64,000 bases of DNA from Nemopilema nomurai (lineage: Eukaryota > Cnidaria > Scyphozoa > Rhizostomeae > Rhizostomatidae). Positions 34,170 to 60,100 of this stretch are shown one piece after another. The notes beneath the pieces are model-generated. The model made no database searches. It was not told where the DNA came from and saw nothing but the letters and a program-made list of their open reading frames with translations. A program made the translations under genes and the position numbers. Where the stretch lies: positions 372,001-436,000 of the forward strand of contig PEDN01001360.1 of the NCBI GenBank assembly GCA_003864495.1, read 5' to 3'. The first letter of the stretch is position 1, and every line of letters starts with the position of its first letter.

Positions 34170-37100
34170 GTTTCCAGCGCCGTGATTTTGAGCTGAATGA
34201 CTCGCTCAATCAGGAAGACCAGTGATATGTTGCATTGACATGCAGTTATTAAGTATTTGCTCAAACACCCGCCAGTTCCTTCTATCGTCCTACGGTGAGA
34301 TGTGTGGCAGAGTTGCTCGCTTGAGGTCTGTTGCCATTAACAAGACCGAGTCCATTCACAACGGTGTTTCTTGTGAGTAAGACCGGGGCGCGATGTAAAA
34401 GGAGTGTCTGGCAAATGCAGGTTGCTTCCCTGTGCAAGGTCAAATATGATTGCTGCGCATGATGACAACCCGTCTGATGAAATGATCTCGTCTGTTCAGG
34501 ATCACGTATCTCGCCGCCTGCTCTTTATAAAGAATACAGAGTTGTAATGGCCATTCAGTGGTGTCAGTTTGCAGTGATCTGTTGTTTACTTTGCGTGGCC
34601 GTCATATTGGTCATAATCAACATAAGCATCAATTCTACTAGTGACAGGAAATTGGCTTAGTTATCCGGTTCATTATCTGCTCGGGGCAATTTAAGTAATA
34701 TGGGGTATAAAATACCTCATGGATGGTGAAACCTAAGAGGAAAAATCTCTTTGGGAAATCAGAACTAATTTGATTTAAGAATATTGATGCCCTCGGGAGT
34801 GGCAACGATTAATTTTGAACGGTACTTGCCAAACGATTTCCGTATTCATGAAGAGTTCGCGAGGAAATTATGTCTAGGAAATCACATGGAAATAAAAAGC
34901 AGTGCCCTTTCATAATTGCTTTGTTGCCAAACCATAGAAGAGAACTTTATGTCAATCGTCCACCATACAACGAGAATAAAGGATAGAACAATCGATAATA
35001 AAACTAATTTTGAAGCAACAATTAGTGCCATGATTGCTTAGTCGTTGTAGCTATCATACCTCCTGCTTGAATCAACTGCGAATTTTAATCAAGGCAACCT
35101 CGTTCACAACCAACCATCATCAAATCAATACCATCAACGATCGCGATTTCGATCACTACAATCACAATCACTACTGATTAATGCCAGTCTACCGCAAGTT
35201 CGTTTTCGTGTTCACGCAGTGTTTTGCATCTAGGAATCTCTGGTCTGAAAAAGTCTAAAAATCGATTAGACATAATGGAAACCTGATTGACTAAGCTAAT
35301 TCGCTAAGTAGACATAAGTAAACTTTTGCTTTAATCATAAAGACCACGGCCTAAGATGCAGGTAACGTGTTTATGTCAGTAGCGCCATTCAAAAAGTACA
35401 TCTAGAGAAGAATCACTACATCTAGAGTAGAATCACGGCAAATGATAACCTATCAGAATGTCGCAGGCACTGATTTCAAAAGGAGTACAACTGGATGCTA
35501 AACAGGGCAGCAGAGAATGCTTTCATTCTTTACCAGGCTCTACGTTCTATGCATCATCGCTATTAGAAATTTGGTGGACGAAGGATGCTTGAGAAAGCTA
35601 ATAAAAGCAATAAGCCTTCGTTTGCAAATCGACAGCATGGGCAATGGAGTTCTCTAAAGAGCCACACCCTCTTTACAGAACTCCGCAATTCAGAAACCCT
35701 GGTTAAAGGGGATTGAAGTATATTTAAGGGGCTCCGAGCCAGCAAGCTTGAACTGTCAATCAAACATTAACCAGTCACAAGTATCCATCTACAATTTCAC
35801 GTGCTCACTTCCACTGTAGATTGCACGCGATTTGCCTTTGAATCTACTTCACGTGCACAGTTACAATGTGACTAAACTGCGCAGGCTCTGAACTGTCTAT
35901 TTTTAGAAAGTGCTTGATCTATGCTTCTATTCCCTTTAAACGTACTTATAGCTTCCTTATTATAAGAGTTTCCTTATAATTATTACAATTCTATTGCAAG
36001 TAGGGGGCTGGTGATACCATTTTCTTACTCACGTGGCATCATACACATTGAAATGGCTGTTTACCCATTACTTGCTTCAAATCGAGGTCCTGCTACTTCA
36101 ATGCGAGTCCTGCTTTTTTGGTTGATTGTGCAATGGGCTATTAAGGAATGGCTTCATCTTAGTATAAAAATCGGTGTAAGTTGGCATAATTAATAGCTTT
36201 TGTGATTTTTGCCGTGTCAAGAGGGACGCAATCTTGCGTAGAAATAAGACGAAAGAAAAACAAGGATAAGTTTTCTGGCTTTATTCTCTAATTAAATATT
36301 GCCCTGTATCCGCATTGCGAAAGTTAGTAGGCTGCAACTAAGAGCAGAATGTACGAAAATGGTACGAGTCTTTTAGGCAACAGTCTTGAGAGTTTCTAGT
36401 CCGAAAATATTGTGTTATGGCTGTTAAGAAAACAGTTATGTTAGGCTTCAAGCTTTGCCTAAGTTACATTGGCCTCAGGGTAAGAAGTTGCGGAAACGGT
36501 AGAGCAAGAAAGCTTTTGGTGGTAAACGGGCAAGTAAAGTAACAGATAGAAATCTGAGTAGGTCTGTTCAGACATACAGCGAGCGAGTCTCGCATCTCCA
36601 ATGGTGTCTACACTAGGTCCTATTTCAAGAAGCCTATTGCGTGTTACACCAGTTCTGCGGTTATGTCAATGTTTATATCTAATGTTGTTTTAAACTCGTT
36701 GCTAAAGGCGCGTTTTGTTTAAAGATTTTTAAAACCATTTGGATAAGGAAAACGAAAGACACAATTACTCAAGTGCTTGAGTTTCGTTATGTGCTGCAAC
36801 TGTTTGCCCATAGCAAGGAAAAAATTGAACAAGCTGACGTGAAACTATAGTTTCAGCAGAAGAATTTTGGCAGGGCATTTAGGGTCGTGGAAAAAAACTT
36901 TGATTCATGGTTAACGGAGACCATGACATCTTGCACGTTAAATATACTTGAACACGATTCGAAATTTTGTAATTCTAGATGCTTGCGAGCAGGGAATACT
37001 AAACAAAAGAAAATGAAATACAATCGTCTTGAGTACTTTTTCTAATTCGACGTAAACGTTACTGTACAAAGATCGGAACAAAGGACTGAAACGTCGGTTT

Positions 37101-37545
37101 TAGCTTTAGAGCATCAAATAAAATGTTAAACAGACAGGAAAATAGCCACGCCATTTCCGACAAAATAAATTAATTTGTGGTAATTTCACATTGCGGAAAT
37201 GTGCCTAGACGGAAACTAAATGAAAACATGAAAGCTGTATTAACGATATTTAAAATTAGAATAAACAAGAATGTCTTGACAAAAGGTCTTAAATACAACT
37301 TGTAAGCTCACAAGCCATTTGCGGAAAACAAGATAACTTCCATTGCTTCTACACACGCCACATATTTTAAACAAAAAATCGCAGCGAATAGTTTTACTTC
37401 TACAACAAACACGACACAACTTTAAACTTGGCTATTACTAAACTGAATGATTGATGCACTACTTCAACGTGTATGCTTGTATTCTACTAGAAATTCTGAC
37501 ACAAAAACGTCGGATCCAACTCTGAGGCAAGACATGTTGTTCGAA
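34170..37545. other. Intergenic region between GPCR and kinesin gene
   Basis: About 3.4 kb. The part next to 34170 is probably GPCR promoter and leader. Except for the short duplication at 35397 nothing is recognisable. Part of the right side is probably kinesin 3' UTR; a minus-strand AATAAA lies near 36278. Confidence 0.45.
35397..35436. repeat. 20-bp direct duplication
   Basis: Two adjacent 20-base copies (35397-35416 and 35417-35436) starting TACATCTAGAG differ at one base. Probably a replication-slippage duplication. Confidence 0.8.
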
Positions 37546-50400
<12,855 letters not shown>

Positions 50401-51147
50401 CTTCAAAAGTTACTCTCGATGAAACTGATATAACGTACTGACAGAGAATAAATAATTTACACCGATGCTGCCTGTAAACTAAGAATCCGCCATAGGTGAA
50501 TTTTGAATTTGAACGGTCGTCATGCGAAACCCATTGAAGCCATGTTTGAATTGCTGGAACCTCATTGGCTGAATCAACGGTTACACTTGGAACACCAGAA
50601 ACCGCACTTTCTCGCGTTTCTGCGCGATAAAGCACCACAGTTCTTGGAAAGTCGTAAACTACTTCATTCCAATTCTGGGCAACTGTAACTTTAAAATATT
50701 TTATTATAAAATGCTTTGTATTGCCTCTTATACATAACATTGTTAACAGAATATGTTCTTGAAAATGTAAAAAGTCATTTGTAGCGAAAGGCATTTCCAA
50801 ACGAAAGTTGGCACAATTACTAGCATTTTCTGATTTCATGAACTCAAAAGAAGGTGAACATTTTTTGTCAAGACGTGCCACGATTCATTCTAAATAATTT
50901 TAATCAAATAACTTTGCTAATAAGGATGGCGGTAATTTTGATGTTTTAAATTGGCTAAATCCGACAAGTTACGTAAGAAAACTTTGTATCCATATGCGCT
51001 GGTCGATCTTTCCAGAACTTCCGAAACACCTAATTTTGTGTAATTGCGAAGGAGCATACAATGCTGACACAGCATCACCTCAACATTTCGATTCTCGAAC
51101 TGAACTTTGTTGTGACTGTGGAAAACAAGAAGGGAACTAGGACCACA
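50401..51147. promoter_or_regulatory. Probable bidirectional promoter between KIF2 and UBE3C
   Basis: Only 747 bases separate the divergent start codons of the kinesin-13 and UBE3C genes, so both promoters and leaders must lie here. An AAGGATGGCGG motif resembling a YY1 site occurs near 50922-50932. No TATA box was fixed. A minus-strand open frame crosses the region but lacks an ATG and any recognised motif. Confidence 0.5.
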
Positions 51148-54100
51148 ATGTATAGTTTCGATGGAAAACACAGACAGAAGCCCATTGTTTCATTGCGTGG
51201 TGCTAGTAAAAAGGTAATGTAGTATTTCCTCCGAAGAAACGGTAGATATCTCTTCACAAGTAAGATTTATCTATCGACAATCCGTTCAATGTTTAGGCCA
51301 TTATCTGCATATATAGGCCAGCACATGGGGCGATAAAAGAGATTTGTTATTATCTATTTCCGAATGGTCGATTTTTTTCATGATTTTCGCATTGTCCATA
51401 ACTAGGCAATAGGAACGTAACTTGAACCATCTGGAACAGTATACAATTCTTGGATTTAGAATGGCAACGTTCACAATCCCCGTTACCCGTGTGTCAATAA
51501 CGTTTGTTGAAACTGTATTTGGTAGCTTCACGTGGAAGGCATCATGAAAATAATTGCGAGGAAATTCGCTTCCTTATTGAAACTTCGTTTTTGAAATGTT
51601 GAGATAAATTTTTTAGGACGTCAGGACCCTCAGGATTTAATATCATTGCTAAAAAGCGAATTACTCTTAACTGATGTTTGTCGATTTTCTAGTTGCTAGT
51701 CAAGGAAATGTTGTCTATTTTCTTGATGTGAAGAAATATTTTTATAGTACTTTATCTCAAGGCCTATATGAACATGTTGTCTAACAATTAAGATTAATAA
51801 TTTTGTGAAACTCTTTAGTGTTGTGGAACTCGTTTAATGTCCAGTGCTATTTTCACTGCTTGCTAGCAATGATAAATGTTAAATTGTATGCTCAATTAAA
51901 AGCTATATATCTTGCAGGGATTGCTAGTCATCTATTCCAAAATGATTAGTTATATAATTTTATTTAATTGTATATCATCATGGAGCCCATTTTAGTCTGC
52001 ATTGCAAGCCCAAATGACTCCATAAAGTTTAATTTATCTCTAGAAAACTGTTTTTCCAAGCACATTAAATGGCTTGTATCAAAATTGATCTTGAATTGAT
52101 GTTTTGTTTAAGGGGCTGATTATATAAGAGTTTTCAGCCGGGGCTGGAATTAACTACTGTTTTCGCACCAATATCGCTCAAAGTTTAAAAATTCAAAATG
52201 GTTTGGCAAAAAGGCATGAAAGATATTGCCCTTCTTTGTTCTCCAATTCGGCACTCTATTAGCGCCACAAGGTATTGCCTTAGCTTGCCTGCACTGAAGT
52301 CACTGTAATTAAATTTCTTTTGGTTTTGGTGTGAACTGTACTCAAAATGTGCGCGCGCAAACTAAATTCTCAGCCCAAGCTGGAAAAATTTGCAATTATA
52401 AGAGAAATCTCAGCCCGTTCACCTGGGCTTAAAATCCCAGCCTGCCTAGCTCAAGGAGGGCTGAAAACTTCTCATGTAATCACGAAGTCAGTTTTACAAA
52501 AAGTTCCTGGCTAGACGGGCTGAAAACGCTCATATAATCGACCCCTAAATGAACCCAACATTTTTATGGTATGCATCTTGTTTGATGACTGAATCTTTTC
52601 ATTTCTCTTCCTGGGATTAAATTTATTACATATTTATAAAGCAGATGTCTTTTATGCTTTTCTGATGTAATTGTCTTCATTGGAAAATTAAGAGTAATTG
52701 ATTATAAAAGATTTCTAGACAGGGCAAAGGGCATACTAGTAAATCAGCTGAAATGTAGGCTTCTACGATCTTCTATACAAATGGATATATTGATAAGTTA
52801 TGAAAGGAAAGGTTATTTTAGACCTGGATACTCATTTTAAAGTCTAATTAGTTTTCATGTGTGCTAACCAGTTTTATCATGTCTTTATGTTGACCTTGAA
52901 TGTGATATCAAGGTACTGGAATTTCACAAGTAGTGAATATATTTACAGTGATAGGAATAACACTGAAGTGTCTTTTAATTTGTTTTAAATTATAAATTCC
53001 TTGTTTCCTAATTTTGTTGCCTCCTTATGATTCTTTTCATTGTGCAAAAAGTTTTGACCAATTGTGTCTGGTCTTTTGTAGGAAACAAAGTCTGCTTTTA
53101 TGGAAAAAAGGTTGCAAGAAAGACAGCAAAGATGGGTAAGCTAGTGAACCATCAACCTCATTTAGTCAAGTCAAATAAAAGACTTCTTGATATTTTTACT
53201 AGATTGGTTTTGAATAGCCAACTAATTAAATTTTCCAGTTATTTTGGCTAATCACATATTGGGGGCAAAAGTGTTCAATTTTTAAAGAGAAGTTTCTTAG
53301 TAAAGAACTTGAATTTGCTTTAACGAAAGAGCTGGTATTTCCATGAGACACACAATAGATCCATTTCAACATGTGAATTCTGTGCATAAGCATACTTTAT
53401 GCAGAAATCTTAAGATATGGTTGTTGCTATGTTAGCAAAGTGCTAATTTCAAGCAAGGATTTAAGTTAAGCCTTTGATACAGTGTAGCAAAACATAAAAC
53501 ATAAAACATAAAATGTTAAGTATTTACACTAGATACAAAACATAAAACTGCTAGATTGTTTTATGTTTTATTTCCAATTGCTGCAAATCAGAGTTGTGGA
53601 TTTCTTTAGCTGTATTTAGGAACTATTTTATTTTCATACTGACTCTTGTTGTGGATGATATGGGCCAAAGCTAATATTTTCATATGTGGGCTCTGAATGT
53701 CCCAATAGAAGGTTGAACATTTTTGCATGTGGGCAAATGGTGGGATGGGGACTACAGGGGGGCACATGGCCTTAATCTTTATGCAGTCAATAAGGATGGG
53801 ATATGGGTGCAAATTTGGGATATTTTTACTCACGAGTATGCATATGAAACATGGTAAGGGTGAAGCAGGAAATTTCAAATATGACCTCTCTTGGCTAGAA
53901 GAAAAAGGGAGTGTTGTCACATCCATTATTAAGACTGCTCTGTTCAATTGGCAGATGCGATTGCAGTCAGGATGAACCATTTATCTTTGGAAATGCTATA
54001 TTGTGCTAATTTACACTCAGAGAGGAGAAATAACAGTTTCTGAATATGGGGTCTCATCTTTGAGAATGGGCACTCATTTCGTCAAGCGCCATTACCCCAG

Positions 54101-57100
54101 TTCGCCTGAATCCGTCGTTTATAAAATCCATAAAAATCGGTATTGTTCTCTAAGTACTCTTATTTAAATCGCCATTTCAATTGATTGTTTACTCAAGCTG
54201 ATTGTGCTAATTAAACTGTCTCGTTTTCATTTTTGTCCGTTTTGGCGAGGTTTTCGGCAGACTCTTCCTGTATCGCGCCGTCGCTTTTTTCTGTCATCTG
54301 GATGTTGTCATGCGTCTTGTTTGCTCCTGCCATCGTGGACGTTGTATTGGAACCCGTGACTCTTGTGCTTTTGCGGAAAACTCGTGTAGTCGTGGTGCTT
54401 TTTGGATCGACTCGTCTGAAGCGGGTCAAGACACTTTTCAATCCGCGGCGATACGCACCACTGAAAATGAAGTACACATATGGGTTAATCGCGCTGCCCA
54501 GGTATTCCATGAAAAAGGCGAAGAACTGGAACCAAGACGGGAACGAGGTGTAGCACCGCTGGTAGTATTCGCTTGTGAAAATAACGAATTGCATCACGAA
54601 GACTGGAAGCCAGCAGATAGCGAAAATCAAGCTAATGACGACGAGCATTTTGATGACTTTCTTCTTTTGCCGCAGAAGCTGCTTCTCTGTCTCCGAGCTG
54701 CTCTCGCCCGGGACGATGCGCTTCCAGAGTTTCCAGGAGATGGCCGAGTACATGACGGCCATGGTCAGAAGAGGCAGCGCGTACAAGGCAACGAACAGGA
54801 TGACCGTGTAGTGCACCGGGCTGTTTTTGACGTGGAATGGCGGGTTCCACTTCTCGATGCAGTAGGTGTCGCCATCGAACTGTGCAAGCTCCATAGCGTA
54901 GATGGTTGGCGACGAAAAGGCGAATGCAGCCACCCATATTAGTGCTAGTATGTAGGGCAGAACCTTCTTCGTTATGATGCGATTCAACGGGAACATGATG
55001 GCAAAGAATCTGTCACACGTGATCATTTGCAGGCTGAAAATCGAAGCAGCTACGGAGAGGTAGATGCACATGTGTACGAACGTGCACATGAACCCACCCA
55101 TTGGCCAGTTGCCTTTGGGCAAATGAATGAGCCGCACCACCTCCCACACCATTGGCAGAAGGGTGATCAGCAGGTCGGCCACGCTCATGTTGCAAATGAG
55201 GGCATTGGCCACTGTGTGCATGCGCTTGTTCTTGGCCACGATCAAAATAATCAAGCTGTTGCCGACGAATGAGAGAATGATGAGAAAACTGAACATGGTT
55301 GCTTGCAGATCGGTGCTTACGGGTGCCGATGGTACGCATGCCGCCAAAGAGCCAGTTGACGGCGTTGTGAAGGATGTGTTGTTGCTCATCGTAGATGCCA
55401 CAGAATCGATCGCTGGCTTTGAAACTGAATCTCCACAGTGTCCAGCGAAGAGCTAGAAGTGATGCCAACACCTTCGAAATAGCGTCTGAGTTGCAATGAA
55501 TGCGTATGTTATACAATGTCAAGAACTCCTGTCCTACCTCTTTCCTTTTTGTTGCACCTGTTGAGTTGGTTCTGACTGGGGTTCGCTTTGGCGCTTATTT
55601 TGCTCACATGTTTGTTTTAGTAGCCATGACACTATTAATTCCATCTCGAAACAAATACATCGTGAATTCCTTCAATGGTCGTATGAGGTTTCCGGTGTAA
55701 TGCTCTTTTGCCCCGTTTTCTTAAATCTTATCACCTTCACGTAATCCATGTGCCTATCGAGTATAGAAATGTCTCCAGGTGCGAAATCCATTGTTGTTGC
55801 TGTCATAAGCTCTTTTGACCCACACTGACCTGCGTCGAAGCATGATTACATATGCAATGTGTGTGGATAAAAGTTGATGAACTTTAGATTCTTGCAATTT
55901 CGTCAGCCTTGATTCACGCAAAATGAGGCTGGTATCGGCTTCTCTAGCCTTAGCATTGGCCAAGTGTGTCCGCCTCAACCTGCAGAAAGTATCGAAAGTG
56001 GTCACTTGTTATTAGCCATATTCACTATAACTTTTCTCACTTTTATTAAATTGACTAGAACGAGTGAGAAAGTTTTGCTCGTTAATGCTTACTGATTATG
56101 ACGTAACAAAGCTGTTTCTGAAAGCCACCTCTTCTTACAAACGCCTCTTTCCTTCTGAAAAAAAACGAATGAAGTGAATTTTAATTGCACTCTCTGGATT
56201 AGCGCCTCTTTATTAATCGCCCATTTTAATAAGCGCCTCGTACACATAGCGAATATCGAAACCACTCTCGAAATAATTGCAGGGCCTCTGACGAAGGGGG
56301 GCCGGGGGGCCATGGCCCCCGCACTTTTTTGTTAACCAATAGAGCTTTTCTAAATATCTTTTGTTATGATTGTTAAAATCTTCCTTGGCCCCTCCACTTT
56401 CCAACCTGCGTCGGAGCCCATTAATTGGTTGACCATTAAGCTAAGTTGCCCTCACAACTCTAGACTGTTGATAAGTAAACAATAAAATATTCAATCAAAA
56501 TTGATTAATGATTATCGTATTCAACACACCTTTTCACAGCAAGGCAAAATATAATAACAGCTGAAACAAAGCATGCAATGAGATGCAAACAATACATTTT
56601 CCCACGAAAAACTGTATTGGGACCAAGGGCAAGGGCATTTTAATGTATATCGATGAAATTAAGTTACTACATCGATTTATTGTGAAAGCACTCGTTTTGT
56701 TATGATCATTTAAATGTATATTAATACCCCTTTGGAAGTGTCAATTTTACGGAAATTAGCAGTGCCCCTTCCCTTAAAACTTGGAAAATCATTGCAAAGC
56801 TAAAAAGAATGTCGTAGTCTCGATGGTGTGAAGCCGGCCCTTCAGCTCATTCTTGACAGACAAAACTATTAAACTAAAGTTGGACCGACATTTCCTTGTC
56901 TTGACAACAAAGATAATTGTTTATTCCTGATTGTCAAGGCGGGACATTCCCCTCTCCGCGATGCAGCCTTCACTTTCCTATAGGAAGATAACCGACAAAT
57001 ATCTGAAGATAACAGTGATTTTGCCTTCATCATCAAATAAAATGAAGTTTTTTTTAAACAAAGTTATAAAATGTATTGTTGTAAACGCTTATGTATTGAG

Positions 57101-60100
57101 TTTGCGCTTTTTCCATTATTTTGAAAAGGGTGAGGTGGGGTTCCACTTCTTTTTCTAACACCTGGCTCTTAATTAAAGGATCATAATTATTTCAAAAATT
57201 TGTTGCCAAATGATGGTTCCCACCGCCCTGTTATAAAATTTAGAGAACCCAATAATCAAGAAATGGTAGTTTTCTAAATGTTGAAAGTTTGATTTCCCTT
57301 AACAATCAAAGTCAATTGCTTATAGAGAGATATATTCGTTTTTGTAAAATTAACTTTACCAATCACTCCTTCCCTTTTGCCCAACATTGTTGAGCGCAAA
57401 GTTGCAAAACCTCCTGTGGGAGAGAACCCCAAGACCCCACTCACTTATCATTAATATATAAAGATCATGCCATTCTCCACCACCACCCCTCCGCTTCTTG
57501 ACAATTACCTCTCTACTATGCACCGCCAGATGGACATGGACTATGGTATTCTTTTGATTCCAAGGTATTCATTGATTTTGATGTAGAAAAAGGCATCCGT
57601 TTGAGGCTGTGCCTTTATGAGTCGGTTTTGGGGGAAGAAAGCTGCGTGAAAAAGTAACGCAACCCATGCGTTTTGCGTTGGAACAAGGAGCGGCAATGTC
57701 ACTTATTGTAAATGATTGAGCTGCAAAGGGCTGTTGATCTTTCTCCCAACCGGAAATTTGTTCTCTCAACCCTTCCTCATTTTAACACTGTACATAGTTA
57801 GTTGAAAATCGCTGGACGGTGTTTTGTGAACCAGACAAAGCATGTAACCAGGTTTTAATACAAGGGATTTCAAGTTTTACTTCCCAGAATGAATTTTCAC
57901 AAGAATTTAACAAGGGAGATTCCTAAATCCTAACTATTTACTCTGACGCTGATACCCAGTACATTTCTCAAAACATTTCCTAATTGTCTCTTTCTGTAAC
58001 CTTGAAATCTTTACAGTAACCAGGCCATTTCACTTCAAATATAAAGAGTTTTGTATTCAAGAGCTTTTACCTTTCCAATTTGATGTGATGTGTCAATAAA
58101 ACCATCATTTTATGTTTGTTCCTTTCATAATGCTCGTCTGCTTTACAGAACTCTATATTTGAAAAAATTAGAATGTTATTTCATTATTCAACATTCTTAT
58201 TATCACTTGCATGATTTCTATCCTCGGCTTCGCATTTAGTGATATGTCAGTTGTCTTCCTTAATTCCTTAATTATCATTGCTAAAATCTTACCACTTTCT
58301 TAAGACCATTATCCACTCTTATGAGAACTATACCATATAAAATTTTTGTCAACGAAACTTTCTTGATTTTTTATGAAAACTATCCTGCAAACCAGATTTG
58401 TTGGTGTACAGTGTTTTTGCGTCTCTGAATAGGTAGATGGGGCCATGCTTTGCTTTTGGCCAAATGCAAATGAAAGTGAAGCTTTTACGAATACACGCTT
58501 TTTTATAAGGAACCACTTTATGAGGAACCTACATGTAGAAGGCCGAAATATTTAAAGAACTTATACTACTAAAAGCGAAATCACCAAGGAACTTTACGAT
58601 TTGAAATTTTTTATAACTGCAAGCATCAATAACTAAAAAGCCAGTTCCTTTCATTTGCAGCCAATACTCGCATAGATTGTTTGTTATTCGTGTGTCAAGT
58701 GCTTCATTGAGTAGTTTCCGCATATGCTGTCTCGCCCCTCTCTCTATTAAGTGATAAGGCTTATTGATGTACAGCTAAAATTAAGGAACTTTTAAGGAAC
58801 TTTTGCTACTAAAATCTGATGATTTGAAGTCTATGAATAAGGAGCTTTTGGAACTAGGCCTTGAGGTAGGTTCCTTATAAAATAGCGAGTAGTTGGTTTA
58901 TAATGAACTGGCAGTGTATAATGAAATGAAGTTTACTCGACAATCGTCTACTAGCATGACATGCTCGACTTATTCAAACAACATGTTTTGGCAGCGGTCT
59001 GGTGGTCAGCTTCGTCGTTAGCACTTTCCCAACAACAAATTTGGCACGTTAGCTTGGGGAGAAACTCGTAGTTGAACAAAGAAATTCCAGTCAATAATAA
59101 AACAATTCGACTTTTCAATCACAATTGTTCTTTTGTTGTCTAAAAAAACATTTTCAAGCTGTCTTCGCATTCTGTTGGTTCGCCTCTCAGTCAAATCGAA
59201 TTCTCGTTCGTATTTCCTTCATAATCTGTGTTCCACATGGTGCTTGCAAGCTTTTAAAGGGAAACGCTTGCTTTTAAAAAAGCGGCAAATTTTTCAATTT
59301 TCAGGAGAGGGAGCGAGAAGCGCTTTCTATTAATGGGAGTTTCCAACATCGTGGGACGGCCGCGTGATTTCAATTGTGGCTATTAACTATTCATTTGCTA
59401 CAAGCAATTGCGGCCTCCCATTGGGGTTTCTGTACGGCCTTGCGAAAGTGTTTTGAAGCGAGTTATTGACATGACTTGGTTTAGGGCCGAAAGTCAAATG
59501 ACGGGGACACCGCTAAAGGGCATTCGTTTAGGGAAAGGAAACCCCAAGTCGAAGGCGGCGGCTGTTGGTGTTGGTTGTTTGCGGTGGGAAGGGGCTGCTT
59601 TGCTGGCTATTTAGCGGCATGCGCGGAGGCAGTGCACGTAGGATATTCGAAGCCATCGTAGCAGGTACGGTTTGCCAGGAATGGAGAAGCACTAAGGGCG
59701 CACTCGAACACTTGCCCTTGGCAGGCGTGACGAAACAGCCACCCGAAAGCCTATTCGACAAGTTGGCAAGCGAACAGTGTTTTAGTTTTGTTGTCGGGTA
59801 ACAAAACGAGTACAGCTGGCCGAGCGCAGGTGAGTTATAATCTGTGCAGCAAGGAGGCAAGCTGCTGGCAAATTGGAATCGCACCGCCAGAAAGCAGACG
59901 GTAATTCGCGCTCCGGTTTATGATTATTTACGCTTTTAATTGCGAGCCAACCGTGTAGATCCTCGCAACAGCGCATCGTCGCAGTTAACTGGGTTTCGTG
60001 GAAATCGCTGCCTGCACGCCGAGTTGCGTAAACACTATTACAAGGCAGCCAAGCGGTGGATTGATCGAAGGAAGCAGAATGAACTTTACCGGCGCAAATG

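Noticed and set aside
33730..34209. 159-codon minus-strand frame at the 5' end of the first GPCR
   Set aside because: Overlaps the real receptor frame in another phase and starts upstream without conserved motifs.
53606..53980. Overlapping frames on both strands in UBE3C intron 2
   Set aside because: No recognised domain, no conserved motif and no splice support; treated as chance.
54310..54942. 210-codon plus-strand open frame
   Set aside because: Antisense shadow of the GPCR coding region at 54211-55389; composition mirrors the receptor and no motif is seen.
59998..60078. N-terminal extension of the same-strand nested GPCR
   Set aside because: It begins with GTG, not ATG; the first in-frame ATG with good context is 60079.
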